Below, piece after piece: positions 7,495 to 16,707 of a DNA stretch of 64,000 bases. The DNA is from Treponema sp. C6A8 (GTDB lineage Bacteria > Spirochaetota > Spirochaetia > Treponematales > Treponemataceae). Position 1 is the first letter of the stretch, and the number at the start of each line of letters is the position of its first letter. The notes beneath the pieces were generated by a model. It was not told where the DNA came from. It made no database searches and saw nothing but the letters and a program-made list of their open reading frames with translations. Location: positions 1-64,000 of the forward strand of contig NZ_JHVB01000013.1 in assembly GCF_000619925.1 (NCBI RefSeq). Direction: 5' to 3'. Both the position numbers and the translations under genes were made by a program.

Positions 7495-8916
7495 ATGGAA
7501 ACTCGTAACATTTTTGAAAACCTGTCTTGTATCGATCACCGATACTCTTTGTCGGAGGCTGACGCTTTTGCCGGTCTTTCTAAGTACATTTCTGAAGAGG
7601 CCAGTATTCGTTCGCACGCTCGTTGTGAAGCCGCTCTTGTAAAGGCTCACCTTAAGATGCGCGGTCAGCTTACAGATGCTGTTGCAAAAAAGCTTGATGA
7701 GGTTGCTGATAATATCGACCCTCAGGAAGTTTATGCTGAAGAAGAAAAGACAAAGCACAATATCCGCGCCCTTGTAAACGTAATGAAGACAAAGGTTGAT
7801 GCAGAAATCGGCCCTCTTATTCACTTGGGTGCAACTTCGGTTGATATTCTTGATACCGGTTTGAGCTGCCGCATGCGTGATGTTACTAAAAATGTTGTAC
7901 TTCCAGAACTCAAAAAACTTGAAAACTATCTCTGCGACATTGCAGAACGTGAATGTGCTACTCCTCAGGTAGGCCGTACTCACGGTCAGCACGCAGTTCC
8001 TATTACTTTCGGATGGTCAATTGCTGAATTTGTTGCCCGCCTTGGAAAATCAATTCTCCGCATTGAAGAGCTTTCTAATCAGCTGGTTGGTAAGCTTGCC
8101 GGCCCGGTTGGTTCTTATAACGGCCCTTCCATGATTGTAAAAGATCCTGAAGAGCTTGAACGCACTTACACTGAATTTCTTGGTCTCCAGCCTTCTGAAT
8201 ATTCTAACCAGCTTGTTGAGCCTGAGCACGTTCTCCGCCTTCTTCTTGAGATGAACGTAGCATTCGGTATCATCGCTAACCTTGCAGATGACCTCCGTAA
8301 CCTTCAGCGTTCAGAAATCGGTGAAGTATTTGAATATTTTGCCAGCACCCAGGTTGGTTCTTCTACAATGCCACAGAAGCGTAACCCATGGAACAGCGAG
8401 CACGTAAAATCCCTCTGGAAGGCAATGTGTCCCCGCGTAATTACTTTCTACATGGATCAGATTTCTGAGCATCAGCGTGACCTTACAAATTCTGCTTCCC
8501 AGCGCTTTATTGCTGACTATGTAAGCGGATTTACAATGGCAGTTGCCCGCATGAATTCTGTTGTTAAAGGGCTTCAGGCTGATAAAGAAGGCATGGCACG
8601 CAATCTTCAGAATGCCGGCGGAAAGGTTAAGGGCGGCGTTCTTGCAGAACCAGCTTACATTCTTCTTGGCGAGGCCGGTTACAATGACGGTCACGAGGTT
8701 ATCCGTAAGATTACTCTTGAAGCCGAGCAGACAGGAAAAACCTTCTTCGAAGTTCTCAAAACTCACGAAAAAGAATTTGCCGACATCACAGCCCAGCTCG
8801 AAAAACTCGGAGTAGAAAATCCTGCTCAGTTCTTTGAGCAGCCGTCAAATTACTGTGGTTTAGCAGCGGTTAAGAGTAAACGTTTAGCTCTCAAATATAG
8901 AGAACTAATGAAATAA
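7495..8916 (+). CDS. purB: Adenylosuccinate lyase
   Basis: Catalyses two fumarate-releasing steps in purine synthesis (SAICAR to AICAR, adenylosuccinate to AMP). The 473-residue protein carries the fumarase/aspartase signature GSSTMPQKRNPWNSEH near residue 288 and the conserved HLGATSVDILDTG and GRTHGQHAVP blocks with catalytic histidines. It stands alone on the plus strand, preceded by a -10-like hexamer and no ribosome-binding site, so translation may start on a leaderless mRNA. A GC-rich repeat follows the stop. Confidence 0.96.
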   Translation: METRNIFENLSCIDHRYSLSEADAFAGLSKYISEEASIRSHARCEAALVKAHLKMRGQLTDAVAKKLDEVADNIDPQEVYAEEEKTKHNIRALVNVMKTKVDAEIGPLIHLGATSVDILDTGLSCRMRDVTKNVVLPELKKLENYLCDIAERECATPQVGRTHGQHAVPITFGWSIAEFVARLGKSILRIEELSNQLVGKLAGPVGSYNGPSMIVKDPEELERTYTEFLGLQPSEYSNQLVEPEHVLRLLLEMNVAFGIIANLADDLRNLQRSEIGEVFEYFASTQVGSSTMPQKRNPWNSEHVKSLWKAMCPRVITFYMDQISEHQRDLTNSASQRFIADYVSGFTMAVARMNSVVKGLQADKEGMARNLQNAGGKVKGGVLAEPAYILLGEAGYNDGHEVIRKITLEAEQTGKTFFEVLKTHEKEFADITAQLEKLGVENPAQFFEQPSNYCGLAAVKSKRLALKYRELMK

Positions 8917-8917
8917 A

Positions 8918-9019
8918 AAGGAGGGGGAAGTCTCCCCCTGCGCCGGCACTTCGTTGCCGGCTACCCTCTCTAGCGGGGGTCGCTTCGCTTAGCCCCCCCG
9001 CAACGCCCCCCCCCGTTTA
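8918..9019 (+). repeat. GC-rich intergenic repeat, copy B
   Basis: Begins right after the purB stop with GGAGGGGGAAGTCTCCCCCT (a hairpin), then GCCGGCACTTCGTTGCCGGC, GCTACCCTCTCTAGCGGGGG and CCCGCAACGCCCCC. Same block order as copies A, C, D and E. It could serve as a purB terminator, but there is no clean U-tract after the hairpins. Confidence 0.7.
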
Positions 9020-9097
9020 TAAATAAAATTTGCTAATTACAAAAAATCAGTCCATAATTATAACTACGTTTTATTTTGTAAAGTTATGGAGACTAAA

Positions 9098-10993
9098 ATG
9101 TGGAATTATACCTTTGTAGTTCCGAATATCAGCTTACTCATTACCTTTCTGATTTTTTATTTTCTGCAGCCGCATATTCCTATCAGTAAAAACAGAGCCT
9201 TTTTGCGTATCCTGACAATAGAAATTTTTATAATCTTATTAGATATAATTGCTTCACGAGCACTTGAAGAGTACAATTCCTATCCTTTATTTTTTCATCT
9301 TATATTTAATGTACTTTTTTTTGCTGCTTTTTTTACGCGTTCTGCATTTTTTTTCCATTTTAATTATGTTCTGGTCACTCCTAAGCCGGAACGTACGATA
9401 AAAAATCTTCTTCTGACTTATTCTGTTTTCATAATCTGTATTCTGGTAGCTCTTGCCAATTTTTTTACACCGACCCTTTTTATTCTGGATGATTCTGGTT
9501 ATCATCGATTTAAATTTTACAATATTCTTTATATCTGTTCCTTCTTTTATGTTGGAGTTTCCCTTCTGGTTCTGATAATAAATAGAAGAAAATTACGAAA
9601 AAATTTATTTATCAGTGCCATTACTTTTAATACGATTTTATTTGCAGGTTATACAATCCGTCTTATGTTCCCGCATTATCTGATAATGGATTTTTTCTGC
9701 ATGCTTGCAATTATCATTATGTATCTTTCTTTTGAAGATTCAGCAGTTTATATTGAAAGCAGAACTCAGGCATTTCGTCTTGAAGCCTTGTCTCTGCTTA
9801 TTGAAGAACTGTTAGGCAGGCAGCCTTTCATTCTGGGTATTCAAATTCATAATTATAATGATATGAGGGAAATTTACACCGGCCCAAGAATCGATGATGC
9901 TTTAGGTTTGATTGCCAGTTTTCTGAAAAAAACATACCCCGGACTTTCCTGTTTTTATATAAACAGCGGAAGATTTGTAATGATTGGCGATACATCGGAA
10001 TATGATTTTGAAATTGAAAAAGAACATATTCGCGAGCGATTCAAAAAACCGTGGAAAAATCCAGGGATAGATATGGAAGTTTACCTGGATGTTCATTTTA
10101 TGGAAGTTTGTCAGCATCTGAATGTTGACAACGCAGAAAATCTTCTGCAGGGAATTCTTTCTGCCTTTAATAATATAAGTGAACTTTCAGATGCCGACAT
10201 GGTTATTTCGGAAGAAACTCTTGATAATATCAAAAAGGTAACTGATGTTAAACGTATTGTTCAGAAGGCTGTTGAAAATAAGAATGTAGAAATGTTCCTT
10301 CAGCCAATTGTTTCTGCAAAAAATCATAAACTTGTTGGTGCTGAAGCGCTTGCTAGAATCCGCGATAGTTATGGAAATATTATTTCTCCCGGCATATTTA
10401 TTCCTATTGCAGAAAAAACCGGACTTATTAACCGGCTTGGTGAACAGATGCTGGAAAAAACCTGTAATTTTATGAATACACATAAAATTGAAGAACTTGG
10501 TCTTTCCTGGATAAATGTAAATCTTTCTCCCCTGCAGTTTTTAAAGCGTGATTTATCAAAGCGCTTTACTTCAATTATTGAAAAATATCAGGTTGATCCT
10601 GAAAAAATCCATCTTGAAATTACGGAAGAAGCAATGATAGATTATGCTCTTCTTAAAAAACAGGTTTTTGACATAAAAAATGCCGGTTTTGAATTTGTCC
10701 TTGATGATTTTGGGGCGGGCTATTCCAATGTAACCCGTCTGAATAAATATCCTTTTGTGAATATAAAATTTGATATGCAGGTTGTCTGGGAATATTTTAA
10801 TACAAAGGAAGAAATTCTCCCTGCCCTTGTTCAGGCTTTTAAGCACTCAGGCTTTACCGTAACTGCTGAAGGTATAGAAAGTAAGGCAATGGCCAAGGGT
10901 ATGGAAGAACTTGGCTGTGATTATCTGCAGGGCTTCTATTTTTCCCAGCCGCTGCCGGTAGATGAATTTATTAAAAAGTACGGAAAAAAGTAA
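9098..10993 (+). CDS. Membrane-anchored EAL-domain c-di-GMP phosphodiesterase with degenerate GGDEF domain
   Basis: The 631-residue protein has about seven hydrophobic segments in residues 1-210, a degenerate GGDEF-like domain (about 230-370, with INSGRFVMIG where the active loop should be), then an EAL domain (about 390-625). EAL motifs are present: GAEALARI, LEITEEAMIDY, FVLDDFGAGYSN, NIKFDM, TAEGIES and LQGFYFSQPL, so hydrolysis of cyclic di-GMP is likely. The start is the ATG at 9098 because GGAG sits 6 nt upstream; an in-frame ATG at 9086 lies before that site. The stop is one base before the start of a GGDEF gene, so synthesis and breakdown are encoded together. Confidence 0.92.
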   Translation: MWNYTFVVPNISLLITFLIFYFLQPHIPISKNRAFLRILTIEIFIILLDIIASRALEEYNSYPLFFHLIFNVLFFAAFFTRSAFFFHFNYVLVTPKPERTIKNLLLTYSVFIICILVALANFFTPTLFILDDSGYHRFKFYNILYICSFFYVGVSLLVLIINRRKLRKNLFISAITFNTILFAGYTIRLMFPHYLIMDFFCMLAIIIMYLSFEDSAVYIESRTQAFRLEALSLLIEELLGRQPFILGIQIHNYNDMREIYTGPRIDDALGLIASFLKKTYPGLSCFYINSGRFVMIGDTSEYDFEIEKEHIRERFKKPWKNPGIDMEVYLDVHFMEVCQHLNVDNAENLLQGILSAFNNISELSDADMVISEETLDNIKKVTDVKRIVQKAVENKNVEMFLQPIVSAKNHKLVGAEALARIRDSYGNIISPGIFIPIAEKTGLINRLGEQMLEKTCNFMNTHKIEELGLSWINVNLSPLQFLKRDLSKRFTSIIEKYQVDPEKIHLEITEEAMIDYALLKKQVFDIKNAGFEFVLDDFGAGYSNVTRLNKYPFVNIKFDMQVVWEYFNTKEEILPALVQAFKHSGFTVTAEGIESKAMAKGMEELGCDYLQGFYFSQPLPVDEFIKKYGKK

Positions 10994-10994
10994 A

Positions 10995-12332
10995 ATGGAA
11001 AAAAAACAGGAAGGATTCAGTCAGCTTGCCATTACTCTGTTAAACCATTACGACGGAGCTTATTATGTAGATATTAACACAGGACATTATACAGCTCTTG
11101 TTCCTTATAAGGCCTTTAAAAAACTGGGAGTGCCCTTTACCGGCGATGATTTTTATTCAGATTCCGTAAAATTTTTAAGTAAATGTGTTCATCCCAATGA
11201 TCTGGAAAGCATAAAAAAAATCAGCGATAAAAATACAATAATACAAGCCCTTGCTAAAAGCGATGTATATTCACATATTTTCAGAATGATAATCGATGAA
11301 AAAATCGTTCATATGAAGCGTTCTCTCCTTTTATGTCCCGACACTGCTCATGCAATCTGCTGCCTTGAAAATATTGAGGATGATTTTGCAAAAAAAGAAG
11401 AGCAGAAAAAAAATCTTGAATCGGCTGAGCGTATGGCAAGATTTGATGAACTGACAGGTGTTCGTAACAAAAATGCCTTTAAGGAATATTCAGAATCAAT
11501 AGATGATAAAATCAAAAGCGGAGAAAAGAATTTTTCATTCGGTCTTATTTTGTGCGATATGAATGACCTTAAACTGATGAATGATACCCGGGGTCACAAT
11601 TTCGGGGATGAAGCCATTCAAAGGGCAAGCCGCATTATCTGTAATATCTTTACCCACAGCCCGGTTTTCAGAATCGGTGGTGATGAATTTGTTGTAATTT
11701 TATCCGGGGAAGATTATAAAAACCGGAAAAAGCTTCTTGAAAAGCTTATGAATGAAAGCCTCGAAAATAAGAAAGCACGGTCGGGTCCTGTAATTGCTGC
11801 TGGAATGTCTGTTTACAAGCCGGACTCGGATAAGTCTTTTTCCAGGGTTTTTAACCGGGCTGACAAGCTGATGTATAAAAATAAAAAGGAACTGAAATCA
11901 ATTTTTATTAACAGGCTTTCAAAAGATACTGATAAAATTGATGTTCCCATTACTGATGAACGTAAACGCCAGCTTGATGCAATCTTCGGTGCTTTATGTA
12001 CGGTCAGTGACGGCGGTTATGTTTATCTTAATGATTTGCGCTATGATTTTTCACGCTGGTCTTTTTCGCTGGTAACTGATTTTAGTATGCCTTCTGAATA
12101 CATGTATCAGGCGGATAAGCTTTGGGAAGAAAACATTCACCCTGATGATTTTAAAGTTTACCGGGAAGCGATAGATATGGTTTTGTATAATTCAGATGCC
12201 CATTTACTGCCACTTAAGTACAGAGCCCGCAAGGCAGACGGCACTTATGTCCTGCTGACTACCAGGGGCTTTGTCTTAAGCGATAAGGATGGAGATCCCG
12301 AATATTTTGGCGGGATTATTGTTCCTTTATAA
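10995..12332 (+). CDS. Diguanylate cyclase with flanking PAS-like sensor domains
   Basis: A 445-residue cytosolic protein. Residues 10-125 look PAS-like (GAYYVDINTGHYTALVPY), the GGDEF domain spans about 145-310 with ARFDELTGVRNKNAF, LILCDMNDLKLMNDTRGH and RIGGDEF (227-231), so it should make c-di-GMP. A second PAS_3-like domain ends the protein (WSFSLVTDFSMPSEYMYQ). The ATG at 10995 is one base after the EAL gene stop, indicating coupling. The last 6 bp overlap the 3' end of galT on the other strand. Confidence 0.9.
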   Translation: MEKKQEGFSQLAITLLNHYDGAYYVDINTGHYTALVPYKAFKKLGVPFTGDDFYSDSVKFLSKCVHPNDLESIKKISDKNTIIQALAKSDVYSHIFRMIIDEKIVHMKRSLLLCPDTAHAICCLENIEDDFAKKEEQKKNLESAERMARFDELTGVRNKNAFKEYSESIDDKIKSGEKNFSFGLILCDMNDLKLMNDTRGHNFGDEAIQRASRIICNIFTHSPVFRIGGDEFVVILSGEDYKNRKKLLEKLMNESLENKKARSGPVIAAGMSVYKPDSDKSFSRVFNRADKLMYKNKKELKSIFINRLSKDTDKIDVPITDERKRQLDAIFGALCTVSDGGYVYLNDLRYDFSRWSFSLVTDFSMPSEYMYQADKLWEENIHPDDFKVYREAIDMVLYNSDAHLLPLKYRARKADGTYVLLTTRGFVLSDKDGDPEYFGGIIVPL

Positions 12333-13841
12333 TACTGCTATGAATCTGTCAAAGGCAGCCTTGCCTTTTTCATCACGCTTATAAACGCCGGCGTCTTCAA
12401 GAACCTTGCTGAATACAATTCCGGTTTCCTTGCGGAGAATTTCCTCTGCGTTTGCGCTGTTGAAGTCAGGGTAGCGCTTAAGAATATCTTCTGCCCAGTC
12501 TGCGTGCTTTGAAAGCTCTTCATTTTTGCGAAGGTCTTCTTTATTGCACATTGCTTTGGCAAGGTCTGCAAGTTCCTTTTTAAGGCGGCTTGGTAAAACT
12601 GCAAGTCCCATTACCTCAATCAAACCGATGTTTTCCTTTTTGATGTGGTGAAGGTTTGCATGAGGGTGGTAGACTCCCATCGGATGCTCTTCTGTTGTTA
12701 TGTTGTTGCGCAGTACAAGGTCGAGTTCAAAAAGCTTTCCGCGGCGGCGGGCAATCGGTGTGATTGTGTTGTGCTGTTCGCCGTCACTTTCTGCAAAGAT
12801 GAAAGCTTCTTTATCTGTGTAGGCTCTCCATTTGTCCAGAATGTAAGTTGCACAGTCTACAAGGTCATCTGCCTTTTTTGCAGTGATACGGATAACGCTC
12901 ATAGGCCACTTTACGATTCCGGCCTTTACCTTAGGGAATTTTTTAAGCTTGAATTCTTTTTCTACAGGGGCTTTTGCCATCGGGAATTCATAGCGGCCGC
13001 CCTGGAAGTGGTTATGGGTAAGAATAGAACCGCCTACGATTGGAATATCTGCGTTGCTTCCCAAAATGTAGTGAGGGAAGAGAGTTACAAAGTCCAAAAG
13101 GCGAGCAAAGGTTGCGCGTTCAATCTTCATCGGGATGTGGCGGGAATCAAAAACGATACAATGCTCGTTGTAGTAAACATAAGGTGAATACTGAAGATTC
13201 CAGCTTTCGCCGTTGAGAGTAAGAGGAATAATGCGGTGATTCTGGCGGGCAGCGTGATTAAGGCGGCCTGCATAACCTTCGTTTTCCTTGCAGAGTAAGC
13301 ATGCCGGGTAACCTGACTGCTTTGCGTTGCGGGCTGCTGCAATAGCCTTAGGATCTTTTTCCGGTTTTGAAAGGTTGATTGTAATATCAATGTCGCCGTA
13401 CTCAGTTTCGGTCTTCCATTTCAAATCCTTGCAGACGCGGTAACGGCGGATATAGTCTGTGTCGCCTGAGAATTTGTAATACCAGTCAGTTGCGGCTTCA
13501 GGAGATTTTTCTTCATAAATTGTGTTGAAAATATCAATTACATCAGAAGGTGGAGGAACAAGCTGTCCCATAATCTTTGTATCAAAAAGATCGCGGGTAA
13601 CAATTCCCTGGTCATCAAAAATCTTATTTTCGCCGGCCCAGTCCAGCATTTCTTTAAGGATTTCTTCGAGTTCTTCTGTTTTAACTTGAGGAAGTGCAGC
13701 TGCTTCTTCTTCATTTTCAAAGCCGTCAAGCTGGAAAAGCTCAAGCAGGCGGTTTTTTGTGTAGATTACATCTTCTTTTGTGATAAGTGAATTAAGAAGT
13801 GCATAAGAAGTAAGTCGATTAATATTTTCGTAAATAGTCAT
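12327..13841 (-). CDS. galT: UDP-glucose--hexose-1-phosphate uridylyltransferase, Firmicutes-type GalT
   Basis: Transfers UMP between UDP-glucose and galactose 1-phosphate in the Leloir pathway. The 504-residue length and sequence (YFNEHCIVF-like YNEHCIVFDSRH, GGSILTHNHFQGGRYEFPM with histidines, and GVYHPHANLHHIKKENIG) fit the GalT2 class found in Gram-positives, longer than E. coli GalT. The start is the ATG at 13841, after an AGGAG site; longer in-frame starts run through the upstream palindrome. galK or galE are not adjacent. A palindrome shared with glpK covers its promoter region. Confidence 0.9.
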   Translation of the reverse strand: MTIYENINRLTSYALLNSLITKEDVIYTKNRLLELFQLDGFENEEEAAALPQVKTEELEEILKEMLDWAGENKIFDDQGIVTRDLFDTKIMGQLVPPPSDVIDIFNTIYEEKSPEAATDWYYKFSGDTDYIRRYRVCKDLKWKTETEYGDIDITINLSKPEKDPKAIAAARNAKQSGYPACLLCKENEGYAGRLNHAARQNHRIIPLTLNGESWNLQYSPYVYYNEHCIVFDSRHIPMKIERATFARLLDFVTLFPHYILGSNADIPIVGGSILTHNHFQGGRYEFPMAKAPVEKEFKLKKFPKVKAGIVKWPMSVIRITAKKADDLVDCATYILDKWRAYTDKEAFIFAESDGEQHNTITPIARRRGKLFELDLVLRNNITTEEHPMGVYHPHANLHHIKKENIGLIEVMGLAVLPSRLKKELADLAKAMCNKEDLRKNEELSKHADWAEDILKRYPDFNSANAEEILRKETGIVFSKVLEDAGVYKRDEKGKAAFDRFIAVL

Positions 13842-13862
13842 AGAAGGTGGCTCCTGAAAATA

Positions 13863-13893
13863 AAATGGTGATAGTTTTACTATCACCATTTTA
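13863..13893 (-). promoter_or_regulatory. Palindrome upstream of galT, shared with glpK promoter
   Basis: AAAATGGTGATAGT-TTT-ACTATCACCATTTT is a perfect inverted repeat with 14-bp arms. Its core TGATAG-N5-CTATCA equals the glpK site. On the minus strand TTGATG lies upstream, so the palindrome would cover the -10 region. It could also act as the trxA terminator, but it lacks a U-tract, and the match to the glpK promoter favours an operator. Confidence 0.55.
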
Positions 13894-13919
13894 CCACATC
13901 AAAAAAATTATAAAAGTAC

Positions 13920-14225
13920 TTAAATGAGATTTAACAGGTTTTCTTTTGATTGAAAGCCTACTGTTGATTTTGTAAGGTTTCCGTCTTTGAAAACTGCTAC
14001 AAAAGGAATGCTCATAACTCCAAACTGCTGAGCAAGTTCATCTTCATCATCTACATTTACTTTGCATACCTTAATTTCCGGATGTTCTTCTGCAATTTCT
14101 GCAACAACAGGGCCAAGCATTTTACACGGACCGCACCATGGAGCCCAAAAATCTACCAAAACCGGTTTGTCCGATTCCAAAACTTCCTTTTGGAAAGTTG
14201 CCGCTGTTACGTTAATTTCTGCCAT
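13920..14225 (-). CDS. trxA: Thioredoxin
   Basis: A 101-residue classic thioredoxin with the active site FWAPWCGPCKMLGP (about residues 25-38) and the cis-proline loop MSIPFVAVFKDG. It reduces protein disulphides in the cytoplasm. The start at 14225 is supported by GAGGT before the ATG; an upstream in-frame extension is not thioredoxin-like. It is transcribed divergently from the J-domain gene across an inverted-repeat-rich region. Confidence 0.96.
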   Translation of the reverse strand: MAEINVTAATFQKEVLESDKPVLVDFWAPWCGPCKMLGPVVAEIAEEHPEIKVCKVNVDDEDELAQQFGVMSIPFVAVFKDGNLTKSTVGFQSKENLLNLI

Positions 14226-14313
14226 AGTTTTACCTCGCTTATGGGGAATCAGCGTCTTTGATTCGCTGTTATTATAAATATAAATTCGAAATGCCAAAAA
14301 GTCAAAGAAAAAA

Positions 14314-14360
14314 TGTTGTATGCAACATAAAATTATGTTAAATGATTTTATTGTTGCAAC
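14314..14360. promoter_or_regulatory. Inverted-repeat cluster between trxA and J-domain gene
   Basis: ATGTTG-TATG-CAACAT (14314-14329) overlaps a longer inverted repeat GCAACATAAAA/TTTTATTGTTGC (14322-14332/14346-14357, one bulge), and a GTTGCAAC palindrome (14353-14360) follows. The repeated TTG...CAA half-sites between two divergent stress-related genes look like an operator cluster. The binding protein is unknown. Confidence 0.35.
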
Positions 14361-14389
14361 TTTTCCATTTCTTGTTTATTTTACTATAT

Positions 14390-14956
14390 ATGACTGATTA
14401 CTACGAAGTGCTTGGCGTTTCTAAAAATGCCACCGCCGACGAAATTAAAAAAGCTTACCGTACTCTTGCCTTTAAATATCACCCGGATAGAAATGCGGGT
14501 AATGCTGAAGCAGAGGAAAAGTTTAAGCAGATTTCCGCCGCCTACGATGTTTTAGGTGACGAAGCAAAGCGCCGCAATTATGATTTAGGTGCATCTTCTG
14601 ATTACTCATATTCTTCTCAAGGCTCAGGCTACGGTCAGCAGCAGTATCAGAATGATCCTTTCTATCAGTGGTTTAATCAGTCAGCGAACGGCAGCTCATA
14701 CGGTAATTACAATAATTATAACGGCTGGAATTATACTTACACCCGCCGCCCTCGCCAGAGAAGACGTTACAGCCGCAGTGATTTATGGAAGATGCTTTTT
14801 TCAAAGGCAGCACAGATTTTTATAGGACTTTATTTCTTTCGCTTTGCAATTTATCTTATTCCTTTCGGATTTATTATATGGCTTAGCGTGATGAGTAACG
14901 GAATCAGCGGCGTGTTTACCGCTGTCCGTGGATTAGTCAGAAGTTACAATAAATAA
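14390..14956 (+). CDS. J-domain (DnaJ-like) co-chaperone with C-terminal membrane segment
   Basis: A 188-residue protein. Residues 1-66 form a J-domain ([20 protein letters not shown]) with the HPD motif in [10 protein letters not shown], which stimulates DnaK-type ATPases. A Ser/Tyr/Gln/Asn-rich linker and a basic patch ([13 protein letters not shown]) follow, then a hydrophobic segment (about 145-175). It lacks the zinc-finger and substrate domains of DnaJ. The ATG at 14390 has no Shine-Dalgarno and follows a TACTATAT stretch. It may anchor a Hsp70 at the membrane. Confidence 0.85.
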   Translation: MTDYYEVLGVSKNATADEIKKAYRTLAFKYHPDRNAGNAEAEEKFKQISAAYDVLGDEAKRRNYDLGASSDYSYSSQGSGYGQQQYQNDPFYQWFNQSANGSSYGNYNNYNGWNYTYTRRPRQRRRYSRSDLWKMLFSKAAQIFIGLYFFRFAIYLIPFGFIIWLSVMSNGISGVFTAVRGLVRSYNK

Positions 14957-14963
14957 GTCTCTT

Positions 14964-16532
14964 TTACTTATCTTCTTCGTCGTCTGTAAGAATTTCTTTT
15001 ACAGGAACCATAACTGTCTGGTTATAGCAGTCAAACATCTTTTCAACGTCTGCCGGAACTGATTTTCTTGTAAGAAGGCTTACGCAAGGCACAAGCACAA
15101 GTGAAGCCAGCATAGAGAAAACGCCTGAGTAAAGGGAGTTCTTGAAAATCAAAGTAAGTACCGGGCCTCCAACTACTATTATCTTCATTGAAATAAGCAG
15201 CTGAATTATCATCATTACTGAACCAAAGATAAAGGAAAGGGCAACTGCCGGTTTTGTAACCTTTTTCCAGTAAAGTCCATAGAAGAAAGGTGCCAGGAAG
15301 GAACCAGAAAGAGCACCCCAGGAAATACCCATCAGCTGGGCGATGAAAGTAACACGTGATTTTGCCTGAACGATTGCGATAACAGCAGAAATCAAAATGA
15401 AAACTGCAACAAAGAAGCGCAGAACGATGAGGTTACTTTTTTCTGATGCTTTTTCCTTTTTAAAGGAATTGATAAAGTCCAGAGTCAGTGTCGAGCTTGA
15501 AGTAAGAACCAGGGAAGAAAGTGTTGACATTGAAGCCGAAAGAACGAGAATAAGAACGATTGCAATCAGAAGGTCACCTAAACCCGAAAGCATTGTCGGG
15601 ATGATGCTGTCAAAGCCCTGAGCCTTTACGAGGTCGCCAGTTGTAAAGAGGCGTCCAAAACCGCCCAGGAAGTAACAGCCGCCTGCAACGATTGTTGCAA
15701 AGAAGGTTGAAATGACAGTTCCGATTTTAATAGAACGCTCGTTTTTGATTGCATAGAACTTTCCCACCATCTGTGGAAGTCCCCAGGTTCCCAGCGAAGT
15801 AAGAAGAACTACAACCAGCAGGTAAAATGGATCCGGGCCAAAGAAGGAAGTATAGGCCCCCTTCATAACCGGCGATTCAATTTCGCTCATAAGGGCAAGC
15901 GACTGCATGAAGCCGCCGTTTTTAGCAAGAACGGAGCCTACAACAGCTGTAATTCCCACCAGCATGATAATGCCCTGAATAAAATCATTGATTGCAGTTG
16001 CCATGTAGCCGCCGATGATAACGTAAAGGGCTGTAAGGACTGCCATTCCGATTACGCAGACTGAATAATCAACGTTGAAGGCCATGCGGAAAAGGCGGGA
16101 AAGTCCGTTGAAAAGTGAAGCGGTGTAAGGAATCAAAAAGAGGAAGGTGATGGCAGAAGCGGCAATCTTAAGTTTTTTTGATTCAAAACGCTGTCCGAAA
16201 AAGTCAGGCATTGTCTTTGAATTAAGATGCTGGGTCATAATTCTGGTACGGCGGCCAAGAATTGCCCATGGCATTAAAGAACCGATGAAGGTGTTTCCCA
16301 GTCCTATCCAGGTGGAAGCAACACCAAAGTTCCACCCGAATTGACCGGCATATCCAACAAAAATTACGGCAGAAAAATAAGAAGTTCCGTAAGCAAAGGC
16401 TGTGAGCCAGGGACCGACAGAACGTCCACCAAGAACATAACCGTTTACATTTTTACTGGAATTGCGGCATTTGATGCCGACTTGAATAAAAATGACAAAA
16501 AAGGCGAGTAAGAGAAAAACTTTTATTAACAT
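14964..16532 (-). CDS. Sodium:solute symporter (SSS family)
   Basis: A 522-residue integral membrane protein with about 13 hydrophobic segments. It shows the SSS N-terminus (GYVLGGRSVGPWLTAFAYGT, SYFSAVIFVGYAG) and the conserved region GGYMATAINDFIQGIIMLVG after TM5. These fit Na+-coupled uptake of an organic solute, but the substrate cannot be read from the sequence. It lies downstream of tyrS on the same strand, separated by a large hairpin, so co-transcription is uncertain. The gene ends 7 bp from the convergent J-domain gene. Confidence 0.88.
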   Translation of the reverse strand: MLIKVFLLLAFFVIFIQVGIKCRNSSKNVNGYVLGGRSVGPWLTAFAYGTSYFSAVIFVGYAGQFGWNFGVASTWIGLGNTFIGSLMPWAILGRRTRIMTQHLNSKTMPDFFGQRFESKKLKIAASAITFLFLIPYTASLFNGLSRLFRMAFNVDYSVCVIGMAVLTALYVIIGGYMATAINDFIQGIIMLVGITAVVGSVLAKNGGFMQSLALMSEIESPVMKGAYTSFFGPDPFYLLVVVLLTSLGTWGLPQMVGKFYAIKNERSIKIGTVISTFFATIVAGGCYFLGGFGRLFTTGDLVKAQGFDSIIPTMLSGLGDLLIAIVLILVLSASMSTLSSLVLTSSSTLTLDFINSFKKEKASEKSNLIVLRFFVAVFILISAVIAIVQAKSRVTFIAQLMGISWGALSGSFLAPFFYGLYWKKVTKPAVALSFIFGSVMMIIQLLISMKIIVVGGPVLTLIFKNSLYSGVFSMLASLVLVPCVSLLTRKSVPADVEKMFDCYNQTVMVPVKEILTDDEEDK

Positions 16533-16584
16533 AATATAAAATTATTATGCATAGAAACAAAAAACACAAGGAAAATTGCAGTTA

Positions 16585-16683
16585 ACAAAAAAAACTGCGG
16601 GTCCCAGCGACGGCGAAAATCAGGGTACCACCCCCTCACGGGTTCCCCCCTAATTTTTGCCTGCGTCCCACAGTTTTTTTTGT
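16585..16683 (-). terminator. Long hairpin after tyrS, probable terminator
   Basis: A 13-bp outer stem (16585-16597 with 16671-16683, A8CTG/CAGT8 core) encloses GGCGAAAAT/ATTTTTGCC (16612-16620/16653-16661) and a C/G-rich tip. On the minus strand it ends in eight Ts, as expected for an intrinsic terminator of tyrS. The stem is much longer than usual, so it may be a repeat element used as a terminator. Confidence 0.55.
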
Positions 16684-16707
16684 GTGATGCATTTTCAATG
16701 CTTATAG

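Noticed and set aside
16585..16683. T-box riboswitch upstream of the SSS transporter gene
   Set aside because: A GGTGGTACC-like block is present, but only 175 bp separate tyrS from the transporter, too short for stem I, and no specifier loop is seen.
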